NCBI GenBank assembly: GCA_013331515.1
Contig: DUGG01000082.1
Location: 1,091 to 11,260, forward strand
Source of the DNA: Candidatus Woesearchaeota archaeon
Lineage (GTDB): Archaea; Nanobdellota; Nanobdellia; Woesearchaeales; UBA10216
Reading direction: 5' to 3'
Length of the DNA: 10,170 nucleotides
The notes below the pieces were generated by a model. The model did not search any database, was not told the DNA's origin, and saw nothing but the letters and a program-made list of their open reading frames with translations. This document shows, in pieces, positions 1 to 6,291 of this stretch. Both the position numbers and the translations under genes were made by a program. The first letter of the stretch is position 1; every line of letters begins with the position of its first letter.

Positions 1-269
1 GCGTGTTCGACAAAAACGGCAATTCATTGGCCGGGAAAGTTTTTGACGCTTACATGGAAAACGGGAAGGGAAGGGCATTCGTGTGGGGAACGGTTGAGGA
101 AATCTGCGTTGACAATACGATACGAGGCCTTGTCGCAAGGGGATATGAGGTATTTGCAGTTGAAGACGCAATCCTGACGTTGGGAGGGCGGCCAAGCCCA
201 AAGCCGGAATGGCAACTGATGGAAGTGAAATTTGTCAGAACAGAACAAGTGGAGCAATACCTGCGGTGA
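1..269 (+). CDS. Isochorismatase/nicotinamidase-like cysteine hydrolase, C-terminal fragment
   Basis: Only the last 88 or so codons are present; the frame is open to the left edge (codons begin at base 3), so the start and the N-terminal Asp and Lys of the expected catalytic triad are outside the window. The visible part has the family hallmark: a hydrophobic strand, then EEICVDNTIRGL with the presumed nucleophilic Cys at codon 105-107, then ARGYEVFAVEDAI. This matches the nicotinamidase form (CV..TvrGLlaRGYeV.vVeDAI). Nicotinamidases convert nicotinamide to nicotinate for salvage into NAD. That role fits the next gene, nadE, which starts 4 nt after this stop codon, so the two are surely cotranscribed. 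Family membership is fairly secure. The substrate is not, because isochorismatase-like hydrolases with other substrates share this motif. Confidence 0.72.
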   Translation, partial: VFDKNGNSLAGKVFDAYMENGKGRAFVWGTVEEICVDNTIRGLVARGYEVFAVEDAILTLGGRPSPKPEWQLMEVKFVRTEQVEQYLR

Positions 270-273
270 AAAT

Positions 274-2268
274 ATGAAAGTAGCCCTTGCGCAGATGGAG
301 GTAGTGCCAAACCAGCCCGGGAAGAACCTGGAAGCCATGCTGGCAATGATAGAGCAGGCAAAGCGCGAAGGGGTAGACCTCATCGCTTTTCCTGAACTGT
401 CAATTTCGGGGTACCTCCTTGGCGACATCTTCTACAGGGAAGACCTCCTACGCGAGTTCATGTGTTTCAATGAGGAACTGCGCAAGGCGAGCAACGGCAT
501 CGCAATAGCTTACGGCAACGTCATGGTGGACACTGAAGCGGAGATTAACGCGTGGACAGGAGTCAATGGGCCGCACCCGAACAAGGACGGCCGAAGCAGG
601 AAATACAATGCGGTGTACGTTTTCCAGAACGGCAAGCCTGCTGAGCGGCTCCGGCAGGTAAAAGCGCTCCCAGATGGGATTGAGCCAAAGCATTTGCTGC
701 CGGATTACCGGTTCTTTGACGATGAACGGTATTTTTTTTCGCTTGGGGGCATAGCGAAAGATTTTGGCATGACGCTTGAAGAAATCGCCCAGCCGTTTCT
801 GATTGAGGTTGGCGGACAAACGGTGCCGGTAGGCTTTGAGGTGTGCGAAGACTTATGGGTTGCGGAATACAGGCGAAATGGCGAAGCAGAGAACGTAACT
901 AATATTCTCATCAACAACGGTGCACAAATGATAGTCAATGTATCATCCTCACCATGGACATTTGGAAAGAACAGCACAAGGGATAGGAGGATAAAGTTCC
1001 TTGCTGAAGAATCAGGTGACAGCTTCGTGCCTTTCATCTACGTCAACCGTACAGGAGCGGATAACAACGGCAAGAACATAATAACTTTTGACGGGGGCTC
1101 CACTGCCTATGACTTGAAAGGAAGGCCAATCAAGCTAAGCGCAGCGCCATACAAGGCGGAGCTTCTAATCGTTGAGGATGCCGATTTCCGGCAGCCGCCT
1201 GTTGAACGGGTTGAGAAGCCGCGCATCGCCCAGAAGTATGACGCGATTATTGAAGGCATCAGACATGTCAAGAACATGACAGGCGCCGCAGAGCAGCCAA
1301 TGTATGTTATCGGGCTGTCAGGCGGGATTGACAGCGCTGTCGTGGCAGCGCTCCTCGTCCAGGCGGTTGGTGCAGACAAGGTGCTTGCAGTCAACATGCC
1401 AACGCGCTTCAACAGCGACAAGACAAAGGACGCTGCTGCACAGATTGCTGCCAGCCTTGGCATCGGCTATGTGCAGATTCCAATTGATGATTTGGTGAAC
1501 GCGAATATCGCGCTTATTGACAAATTTGACCTTGACGGCAGCAGCAGGAAGCTTGGCGAAAGCGACTACGCAGAGAACGTCGCGGCAAAGATAAGGGGAA
1601 CGGCAATACTTTCAAACCTTGCTGGAAAATACGGCGCGCTCTTTACTAACAACGGTAACAAGACTGAGGTTGCGCTGGGCTACGCAACCCTCTACGGGGA
1701 TGTCGACGGGGCGATAGCGCCAATTGCAGACTTGACAAAGCGGGAAGTGTTTGAGCTTGCAGGCTACCTCAACAGGGAGGTATTCCGCAGTGAGGTCATC
1801 CCGGAAAAACTCATCCCTGATGGGCTTTTCCGATTCCGCGACGACCAGATACCATCAGGGCCTGAGCTTAAGGACAAGCAAACAAGCCAGATAAAGCTTG
1901 GATATCACTGCGCGCTCGTTGAAGCAATGACGGCATACATGATTAAGACACCTGAAGACATCATCCAATGGTACCTTGATGGCGCAATGGAAGAAAACCT
2001 CGGCATCAGTACTGCCTTAATTAAGCGCTGGGGCATGAATGATCCGGAAGCGTTTGTTAATGACCTTGAATGGGTCGTGAACAGGATTCAAGGCAATGTT
2101 TTCAAGCGCGTTCAGGCACCCCCGCTCATCGTAACGAGCCCTACAGCATTTGGCTATGACCGAAGGGAAAGCATTGTGTCAAACCTCACGACAAGACGAT
2201 ACACTGCGCTCAGGGAGCAGGTGCTGCGCATGGAGCGGTACACGGTAGCGGAGGCGATTGCAGCATGA
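274..2268 (+). CDS. nadE: Glutamine-dependent NAD(+) synthetase
   Basis: A 664-residue enzyme for the last step of NAD synthesis: deamido-NAD + Gln + ATP to NAD. The N-terminal half (about 1-300) is a nitrilase-fold glutaminase with the Glu-Lys-Cys triad visible as E41 (FPELSISGY), K139 (PKHLLPDYRFFDDERYF) and C191 (GFEVCEDLW). The C-terminal half (about 320-664) is the synthetase domain with the ATP PP-loop SGGIDS at 349-354, MPTRFNSDKT near 376-384, GNKTE at 461-465 and YGDVDGAIAPIADL after it. The length matches the long two-domain bacterial type such as the mycobacterial enzyme. The ATG at 274 is chosen because the protein then begins MKVALAQ, as the nitrilase domain does, and GGTGA lies just upstream overlapping the previous stop. 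An upstream in-frame TTG at 232 would add 14 residues unrelated to the family. Its stop overlaps the next start as ATGA. All key residues are intact, so it is probably functional. Confidence 0.97.
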   Translation: MKVALAQMEVVPNQPGKNLEAMLAMIEQAKREGVDLIAFPELSISGYLLGDIFYREDLLREFMCFNEELRKASNGIAIAYGNVMVDTEAEINAWTGVNGPHPNKDGRSRKYNAVYVFQNGKPAERLRQVKALPDGIEPKHLLPDYRFFDDERYFFSLGGIAKDFGMTLEEIAQPFLIEVGGQTVPVGFEVCEDLWVAEYRRNGEAENVTNILINNGAQMIVNVSSSPWTFGKNSTRDRRIKFLAEESGDSFVPFIYVNRTGADNNGKNIITFDGGSTAYDLKGRPIKLSAAPYKAELLIVEDADFRQPPVERVEKPRIAQKYDAIIEGIRHVKNMTGAAEQPMYVIGLSGGIDSAVVAALLVQAVGADKVLAVNMPTRFNSDKTKDAAAQIAASLGIGYVQIPIDDLVNANIALIDKFDLDGSSRKLGESDYAENVAAKIRGTAILSNLAGKYGALFTNNGNKTEVALGYATLYGDVDGAIAPIADLTKREVFELAGYLNREVFRSEVIPEKLIPDGLFRFRDDQIPSGPELKDKQTSQIKLGYHCALVEAMTAYMIKTPEDIIQWYLDGAMEENLGISTALIKRWGMNDPEAFVNDLEWVVNRIQGNVFKRVQAPPLIVTSPTAFGYDRRESIVSNLTTRRYTALREQVLRMERYTVAEAIAA

Positions 2269-3350
2269 ATTGTGGCGCAAGAATTGTTCACAGTAGCGGG
2301 CGCAACAACCCCGTTCCAACAACCGATGCGGTTATAGAGTATAATGGCGGCATCGTTCTCATCACGAGAAAGAATCCGCCGTACGGCATTGCTATCCCCG
2401 GCGGGTTTGCAGAGGGCGGGCTTCGGCTTGAGGAAAACGTGCGAAAAGAGGCCATGGAAGAGACTGGACTGGCGTTCATTGCCAAGGGCAGGCAGCCGAT
2501 GGCAATCTTTGACGACCCTGGCCGCGACCCTCGCGGCCACATAATCTCAATCGCATATGCAGGCAGGGGCTACGGCGAGCTTGTTGCAGGCGACGATGCG
2601 GCTGGCGCAAGAGTATACTCAATTGAGGAAATCAAGCGCCTCATTGCCGGGGGAACCATTGGCTGCATGCCGCTTGCGTTTGACCATGCGGCAATCCTCG
2701 CGAAATATCTGGAGTTGCGGGATGGCCTGCTTGCGGCAAAGCCGTTCAGCAGGGCAGGCGTGGTGGGCAGGTTCAGGCCGCTCCACCTTGGCTCGGCAAC
2801 CCTGCTTGAGGCGCTGTGCGAGCATGCTGATGAAGTGATAATCGGGATAGGCAGTGCCAACAGGTACAACGCGCGCAACCCATTCACACCTGAAGAAACC
2901 AGGGAAATGATTGATCGGCACCTGACACAGAGGTTCAGCAACTACCGCTTCGTCCTGCTCAATGATTACGGGCATATTCGTGAATTCAATGATGGCAAAA
3001 AATGGGGTGGTGAAGCTGTGGCGGCGTTCGGGAACCTGGACGCGTTCATATCAGGCAACGACTATGTCAGGCAATTGCTTGGGCCCTACTATGCAGTTAT
3101 CAGGGGCACGGACATAATCCCCGTGGAGAACTGGGTGATGCTGAGCGGGACAATGGTCAGGGTTGCAATGGCAAAAGGCGAGGATTGGAAAAAACTTGTG
3201 CCAGCTGCTGTCGGCGACTACCTTGAAAAAGGCGGTCTTGTGCAGCGGTTCAGGAAAGAGTTCGGGCTGGAAACGCTTGCATCGCTTTCGGACGCAACGC
3301 TTTATCAAGGCGGCGCTGAAGTTGAAAAAGCCCGGGTGGCGGGGGGATGA
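2265..3350 (+). CDS. nadM: Nudix hydrolase + NadM-type NMN adenylyltransferase fusion
   Basis: A 361-residue two-domain protein. Residues about 15-155 form a Nudix hydrolase with a Nudix box at 47-69 (PGGFAEGG...KEAMEETGL), followed by DDPGRDPRGH at 83-92, the signature of ADP-ribose pyrophosphatases. Residues about 163-330 match archaeal NadM: GRFRPLHLGS at 168-177, DEVIIGIGSA at 189-198, NPFT at 205-208, and LSGTMVR at 293-299, the ATP-binding loop. The expected reactions are ADP-ribose to AMP + ribose 5-phosphate, and NMN or nicotinate mononucleotide + ATP to NAD or deamido-NAD; the latter would feed NadE. Known bifunctional proteins of Synechocystis and Francisella carry NadM first and Nudix second; here the order is reversed. 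The Nudix box lacks its first Glu (L53) and has Lys for Arg (K61), but E62, E65 and E66 remain. HxGH reads HLGS. The start overlaps nadE by 4 nt, with GGAGG at 2250-2254. Domain calls are secure; activity of each domain is not. Confidence 0.92.
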   Translation: MNCGARIVHSSGRNNPVPTTDAVIEYNGGIVLITRKNPPYGIAIPGGFAEGGLRLEENVRKEAMEETGLAFIAKGRQPMAIFDDPGRDPRGHIISIAYAGRGYGELVAGDDAAGARVYSIEEIKRLIAGGTIGCMPLAFDHAAILAKYLELRDGLLAAKPFSRAGVVGRFRPLHLGSATLLEALCEHADEVIIGIGSANRYNARNPFTPEETREMIDRHLTQRFSNYRFVLLNDYGHIREFNDGKKWGGEAVAAFGNLDAFISGNDYVRQLLGPYYAVIRGTDIIPVENWVMLSGTMVRVAMAKGEDWKKLVPAAVGDYLEKGGLVQRFRKEFGLETLASLSDATLYQGGAEVEKARVAGG

Positions 3351-3353
3351 GCC

Positions 3354-4379
3354 ATGGCAATTGAACAAAAAGTCATGACGCAGGCAGAGCTAATGGAACA
3401 GCTGGTTTTCGGCAGGAATGAAATTCCCGACCTTGAAGGGGCAGTAGCTGTTATCAATGAGATAAACACGCTCAAGCACGAGAAGAACGCCGTAGTGCTT
3501 GGCCACTGGTACATGAGGGATGACGTGAAGCTGGCTGCCGATTACCTTGGGGACTCGCTTGACCTGAGCAGGGAAGCAATGAGAACAAAAGCAGCCGTCA
3601 TCGTTTTTGCCGGGGTGAAATTCATGGCTGAAACCGCAAAGATACTCAACCCGGGCAAGAAAGTAATCCTCCCAACGCTTGCTGCAGGATGCTCGCTTGC
3701 AGACAGCATCACTGGCGAGGATGTGAGGAACTTGCGCGCAGCTTATCCGGATGCCGCTGTCGTAACTTACGTCAACACATCGGCGGACGTCAAGGCGGAG
3801 TCTGATGTCTGCGTCACTTCTGCAAATGCAAAAACAATCATTGGAAAGCTTCCGCAGCGGCAGATTCTATTCATTCCTGACAAGTACATGGGCGCCAACC
3901 TGAGGGCTGAAATGCCTGGCAAGGAAGTAATCACTTATGACGGCTCGTGCATACTGCATGAGACCTTTACCGGCATGGATGTCCGGCAGCTCAGGAAGGT
4001 AACGCCTGGGCTTAGGGTCCTGGCGCATTACGAGTGCGACCCGTCAATAATCAAAGTTGCAGACTTCCACGGTGGGACAAACGACATGCAAAAGTACATC
4101 GCCAAGGAAATGGCAGCGGCAAGAAAAACAGGAGAGCACCTGACCTTTTTAATGGCAACAGAGTGCGGGCTTTCATCCACAATAAAATCAGAGTACGCCA
4201 AACGTGGAGAAGAGATAGATATGGTTGGCCCATGCAACCTGTGCCCGTACATGAAGACAGTCACTTTATACAACCTGCGGGACTCGCTCAGGGACGGGAA
4301 GCCGGAAATAACTGTTCCTGAGCAAGTCCGGGTAAGGGCGGAAAGGTCCCTGCAGATGATGCTGGAACTCGGCGCTTAA
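3354..4379 (+). CDS. nadA: Quinolinate synthase A
   Basis: A 341-residue cytosolic iron-sulphur enzyme that condenses iminoaspartate with dihydroxyacetone phosphate to quinolinate, the first ring-forming step of de novo NAD synthesis. The three [4Fe-4S] ligands fall at C113 (AAGCSLAD), C199 (GSCILHE) and C297 (CNLCPYMK), nearly the same numbering as the E. coli enzyme (113, 200, 297). An extra Cys at 294 keeps the last two Cys of the bacterial CxxCxxC stretch. Other family motifs are GHWYMRDDVKLAADYLGDSL at 50-69 and ATECGLSSTIK at 268-278. The length is that of the long class rather than the roughly 300-residue Pyrococcus form. The ATG at 3354 follows the previous stop by 3 nt and is preceded by a G-rich ribosome-binding stretch (GGGGGG at 3341-3346). 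The partners NadB (or aspartate dehydrogenase) and NadC are not in the window. The identification is secure. Confidence 0.97.
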   Translation: MAIEQKVMTQAELMEQLVFGRNEIPDLEGAVAVINEINTLKHEKNAVVLGHWYMRDDVKLAADYLGDSLDLSREAMRTKAAVIVFAGVKFMAETAKILNPGKKVILPTLAAGCSLADSITGEDVRNLRAAYPDAAVVTYVNTSADVKAESDVCVTSANAKTIIGKLPQRQILFIPDKYMGANLRAEMPGKEVITYDGSCILHETFTGMDVRQLRKVTPGLRVLAHYECDPSIIKVADFHGGTNDMQKYIAKEMAAARKTGEHLTFLMATECGLSSTIKSEYAKRGEEIDMVGPCNLCPYMKTVTLYNLRDSLRDGKPEITVPEQVRVRAERSLQMMLELGA

Positions 4380-4399
4380 GCATTGAAAGGATTGATGAC

Positions 4400-4413
4400 A
4401 TAGCGGCAGCTAT
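4400..4413 (+). repeat. Small palindrome at the kinase start
   Basis: ATAGC, a 4-nt loop GGCA and GCTAT form a perfect inverted repeat; flanking C4399 and G4414 extend the stem to 6 bp. The kinase ATG at 4412 lies inside the right arm, so an RNA hairpin here would cover the start codon. The 32-nt gap between nadA and the kinase gene holds nothing else recognisable; no convincing TATA box is seen. A 13-of-15 identical copy precedes the VWA gene at 5220-5233. It could be an operator half-site pair, an RNA element, or chance. Confidence 0.4.
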
Positions 4414-5200
4414 GGCGGAAACGCATATGACCATCCTGGACGAGTACGAAATCATTGAACAAATCAGCGAAGGTGGATTCGGGAGGATATTCAAGGCGAG
4501 GCACAAGGCGCTCGAAGAGCTCGCCTGCCTCAAGCAGAACATCACACCCTCAACTGAGCATGTCGAACTGCTCAGGCAGGAAGCGAAAATCCTGTGGAAG
4601 CTTGATGAATACCATTCCATTCCAAGTGCAAAGGGCTTCTGCCAGTTGGATGGCACGAACGCGGTGCTTGTCATGCGCTACATCGACGGCAAGACGCTTG
4701 AAAGCATTGTTGCAAAAAACGGAAGGCTCCACCCTGAGGATGCTGCGTGGATTACCGAACGCCTGCTCGGCGCGCTCTACTACGCGCATGCTAATGGCAT
4801 CATCCACTCTGACGTTAAGCCCGGCAACGTGATTGTTGAGCCGCGAAAGCGCGACATCAAGCTTATTGACTGGGGATTGTCGGTGTATAAGCCAACCAGC
4901 ACAACCAGGCCTGTTGGCTCAACGCCGGCATACGCTGCCCCTGAAATCATTGACCGCAAGCCGCCCATACCTGAAACAGACATCTACGGGGCAGGGCTGG
5001 TCCTGCTCTACGCGCTTGGCGGCGAGGATGCAGTGATGAATAAGCGCTTTCCAGGCGATGCGCCAAAGCCGCTTGCGGAGTTTGGGCAAAGCCTTCTCCT
5101 TTACGATCCAACTCAACGGCCGAATTGGAATAAGATAAACATTATCGGAAGGCTGTCGGACATACGCGAAGATGCCTTCGGCAGGAGGCACGTCGCCTGA
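4412..5200 (+). CDS. Hanks-type serine/threonine protein kinase
   Basis: A 262-residue protein consisting of a kinase domain alone, with no signal peptide or membrane segment, so cytosolic. Visible elements in order: glycine loop SEGGFGRIF (19-27), ATP-binding Lys K41 in ACLKQ, helix-C Glu E57, catalytic loop HSDVKPGNVI (132-141; base D134, N139), metal-binding D153 in DWG, APE at 176-178, and R236 in PTQRPNW, the usual partner of the APE Glu. All catalytic residues are present, so it should phosphorylate Ser/Thr. The HRD Arg is Ser, a non-RD kinase, and DFG is DWG; both occur in prokaryotic kinases. The activation segment is short and Thr/Ser-rich (TSTTRPVGST). M6 at 4427, with GGCGGAA five bases upstream, is an alternative start that would free the initiation site from the palindrome. 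A VWA gene follows, a pairing known from TerY-type signalling loci. The substrate is unknown. Confidence 0.9.
   Translation: MAETHMTILDEYEIIEQISEGGFGRIFKARHKALEELACLKQNITPSTEHVELLRQEAKILWKLDEYHSIPSAKGFCQLDGTNAVLVMRYIDGKTLESIVAKNGRLHPEDAAWITERLLGALYYAHANGIIHSDVKPGNVIVEPRKRDIKLIDWGLSVYKPTSTTRPVGSTPAYAAPEIIDRKPPIPETDIYGAGLVLLYALGGEDAVMNKRFPGDAPKPLAEFGQSLLLYDPTQRPNWNKINIIGRLSDIREDAFGRRHVA
5134..5146. repeat. 13-bp palindrome within the kinase 3' end
   Basis: GATAA, spacer ACA, TTATC is a perfect inverted repeat in an AT-rich patch about 100 nt before the VWA start. It could be an operator for the VWA gene, but repeats with 5-bp arms are expected several times per 10 kb by chance, so support is weak. 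Confidence 0.15.
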
Positions 5201-5219
5201 CGGCCAAACAGTAGCAACC

Positions 5220-5233
5220 ATAGCGAGAGCTAT
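5220..5233 (+). repeat. Small palindrome before the VWA gene
   Basis: ATAGC, loop GAGA (a GNRA-type tetraloop) and GCTAT form a perfect 5-bp inverted repeat followed by TTT, ending just before the Shine-Dalgarno sequence. Together with the preceding C, CATAGCGAGAGCTAT matches the copy at the kinase start in 13 of 15 positions. The 49-nt kinase-VWA gap contains only this element and the ribosome-binding site. Confidence 0.4.
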
Positions 5234-5236
5234 TTT

Positions 5237-5244
5237 GGAGGTGA
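5237..5244 (+). promoter_or_regulatory. Strong Shine-Dalgarno site setting the VWA start
   Basis: GGAGGTGA is fully complementary to the archaeal/bacterial 16S rRNA tail and ends 5 nt before the ATG at 5250. It decides the start against the longer open frame that begins at 5172 inside the kinase gene. Confidence 0.85.
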
Positions 5245-5249
5245 GGTAT

Positions 5250-6257
5250 ATGTACAGTTGGGGAGGAAGTACAAATAATTGGAAGAAGCCGGGCGCGTAC
5301 AAGTATGACTCGGCACGGGCGCCATACCTTGACAGCATGGCAGCAGCGTCAAAAGCGAAAGGCGGCAGGCATTATGCGGGCAGGGCCAGCCCGGACAGCA
5401 AGCTGGTTGACCCGAGAGGCAAGACAATCAGCACAGATAGCCAAAACGCGATTGTTTTTGGTGTAGATGTTACCGGTTCAATGGAAACCTGGCCGTTGGA
5501 AATTTTTGACCGGCTGCCGCTGTTATACCAGACACTATCCCAGTACCGGCCGGATGTGGAAATCAGCTTCGGCGCAATCGGCGATGCGACCTGCGACAAT
5601 TATCCCCTTCAGGTAAACAATTTTGGCAAGGGTGTTGACCTGGAAACGCACGTCAACGCGCTCTGTGCCGAAGGCGGAGGGGGCGGCCAGGTGAGTGAGA
5701 GCTATGAACTCTTCGGCCATTTTGTCATCAACCGCGTGAAAATGCCAAACGCAACGTCCCCCTTTTTGTTCATCTGCGGGGATGAGAATTTCTACACGCA
5801 GGTTGACCCGGCGCAGGTTGAGCACTACATCGGAGACAAGATGCAGGGCGCGGTTGATTCCAAAAAAATTTGGGCAGGCCTGACGCAGAAGTTTGACGTT
5901 TACTTCCTGCACAAACCCTATGGCAACAGCGGAGATGCTGGCATCACGGCAGAGGTCAGGAAGCACTGGGCGGATGCTATCGGGCCGCAGCGCGTCATCG
6001 CACTGCCTGGCTATGACCGCGTCGTGGACATAGCAATGGGCATTGTAGCAAAGAGGTGGGGACACTACGGCGACTTCAAGGACAGCCTGAACTCAAGGCA
6101 GACAGACCCTGGTGTTGTGGATGGCGTCTACCATTCGCTGCGCTTCATCCCTGAGGAAGGGTCAACCAACTCGCGGCTTGACAATGCTCTGCCGCCAGGA
6201 AGGACCGTGCCCCTCAGCAAGCTGCTGCCGCCAGGGGACAGCGGAACGCCAGCATGA
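5250..6257 (+). CDS. VWA-domain protein with MIDAS-like metal site
   Basis: A 335-residue soluble protein with no signal peptide or membrane helix. Residues 1-65 are a Gly/Lys/Tyr-rich polar leader (YSWGGSTNNWKKPGAYKY). From 66 a Rossmann-type VWA fold begins: strand IVFGVD followed by the MIDAS motif DVTGS at 73-77, a Gly run EGGGGGQVSESYE at 141-153 where the second metal-ligand loop should be, and LFICGDEN with D178 as the likely third ligand. A Pro-rich tail follows (PPGRTVPLSKLLPPGDSG). VWA proteins use the MIDAS metal to hold partner proteins, often as scaffolds or chaperone-like adaptors. The preceding kinase gene recalls the TerY VWA-kinase-phosphatase triads, though no PP2C phosphatase is seen here and close kinship to TerY cannot be shown. 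The domain call is good; the partner and role are unknown. Confidence 0.82.
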   Translation: MYSWGGSTNNWKKPGAYKYDSARAPYLDSMAAASKAKGGRHYAGRASPDSKLVDPRGKTISTDSQNAIVFGVDVTGSMETWPLEIFDRLPLLYQTLSQYRPDVEISFGAIGDATCDNYPLQVNNFGKGVDLETHVNALCAEGGGGGQVSESYELFGHFVINRVKMPNATSPFLFICGDENFYTQVDPAQVEHYIGDKMQGAVDSKKIWAGLTQKFDVYFLHKPYGNSGDAGITAEVRKHWADAIGPQRVIALPGYDRVVDIAMGIVAKRWGHYGDFKDSLNSRQTDPGVVDGVYHSLRFIPEEGSTNSRLDNALPPGRTVPLSKLLPPGDSGTPA

Positions 6258-6272
6258 CACGCTGGCATTTTT
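6248..6272 (+). terminator. Hairpin plus T-tract at the end of the VWA gene
   Basis: GCCAGC at 6248-6253 and GCTGGC at 6261-6266 can form a 6-bp GC-rich stem with a 7-nt loop containing the VWA stop codon, followed by A and TTTTT. This is shaped like a weak intrinsic terminator or attenuator, and the T-tract alone could serve as an archaeal termination signal. It separates the kinase-VWA pair from the downstream genes. Confidence 0.45.
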
Positions 6273-6278
6273 ACTCTT

Positions 6279-6286
6279 GGAGGTGA
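6279..6286 (+). promoter_or_regulatory. Strong Shine-Dalgarno site for the pyruvate-kinase-like gene
   Basis: GGAGGTGA ends 5 nt before a GTG at 6292, the same spacing as at the VWA gene. It supports a GTG start at 6292 (a second GTG follows at 6295) rather than the much longer open frame that reaches back into the VWA gene. Confidence 0.8.
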
Positions 6287-6291
6287 AAACA

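Noticed and set aside
232..273. Upstream TTG start for nadE
   Set aside because: It would lie inside the previous gene and add 14 residues not found in the family; the ATG at 274 has a ribosome site and starts the nitrilase domain correctly.
24..428. Antisense open frame opposite the hydrolase and nadE start
   Set aside because: No domain recognised and both opposite sense genes have clear family motifs.
748..768. CATAGCGAAAGATTTTGG resembling the palindrome before the VWA gene
   Set aside because: It lies inside nadE and cannot form the ATAGC/GCTAT stem, so the likeness is probably chance.
4380..4411. Promoter for the kinase gene
   Set aside because: No TATA-like or -35/-10-like sequence stands out in the short gap or the end of nadA.
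5172..5249. Upstream ATG start for the VWA gene inside the kinase gene
   Set aside because: GGAGGTGA at 5237-5244 points to the ATG at 5250; the extra residues are the kinase 3' end read in another frame.
5535..6065. Long antisense open frame (176 codons) opposite the VWA gene
   Set aside because: It lies fully within a well-supported gene, has no ribosome site or recognisable domain, and is explained by the GC-rich codon pattern of the sense strand.
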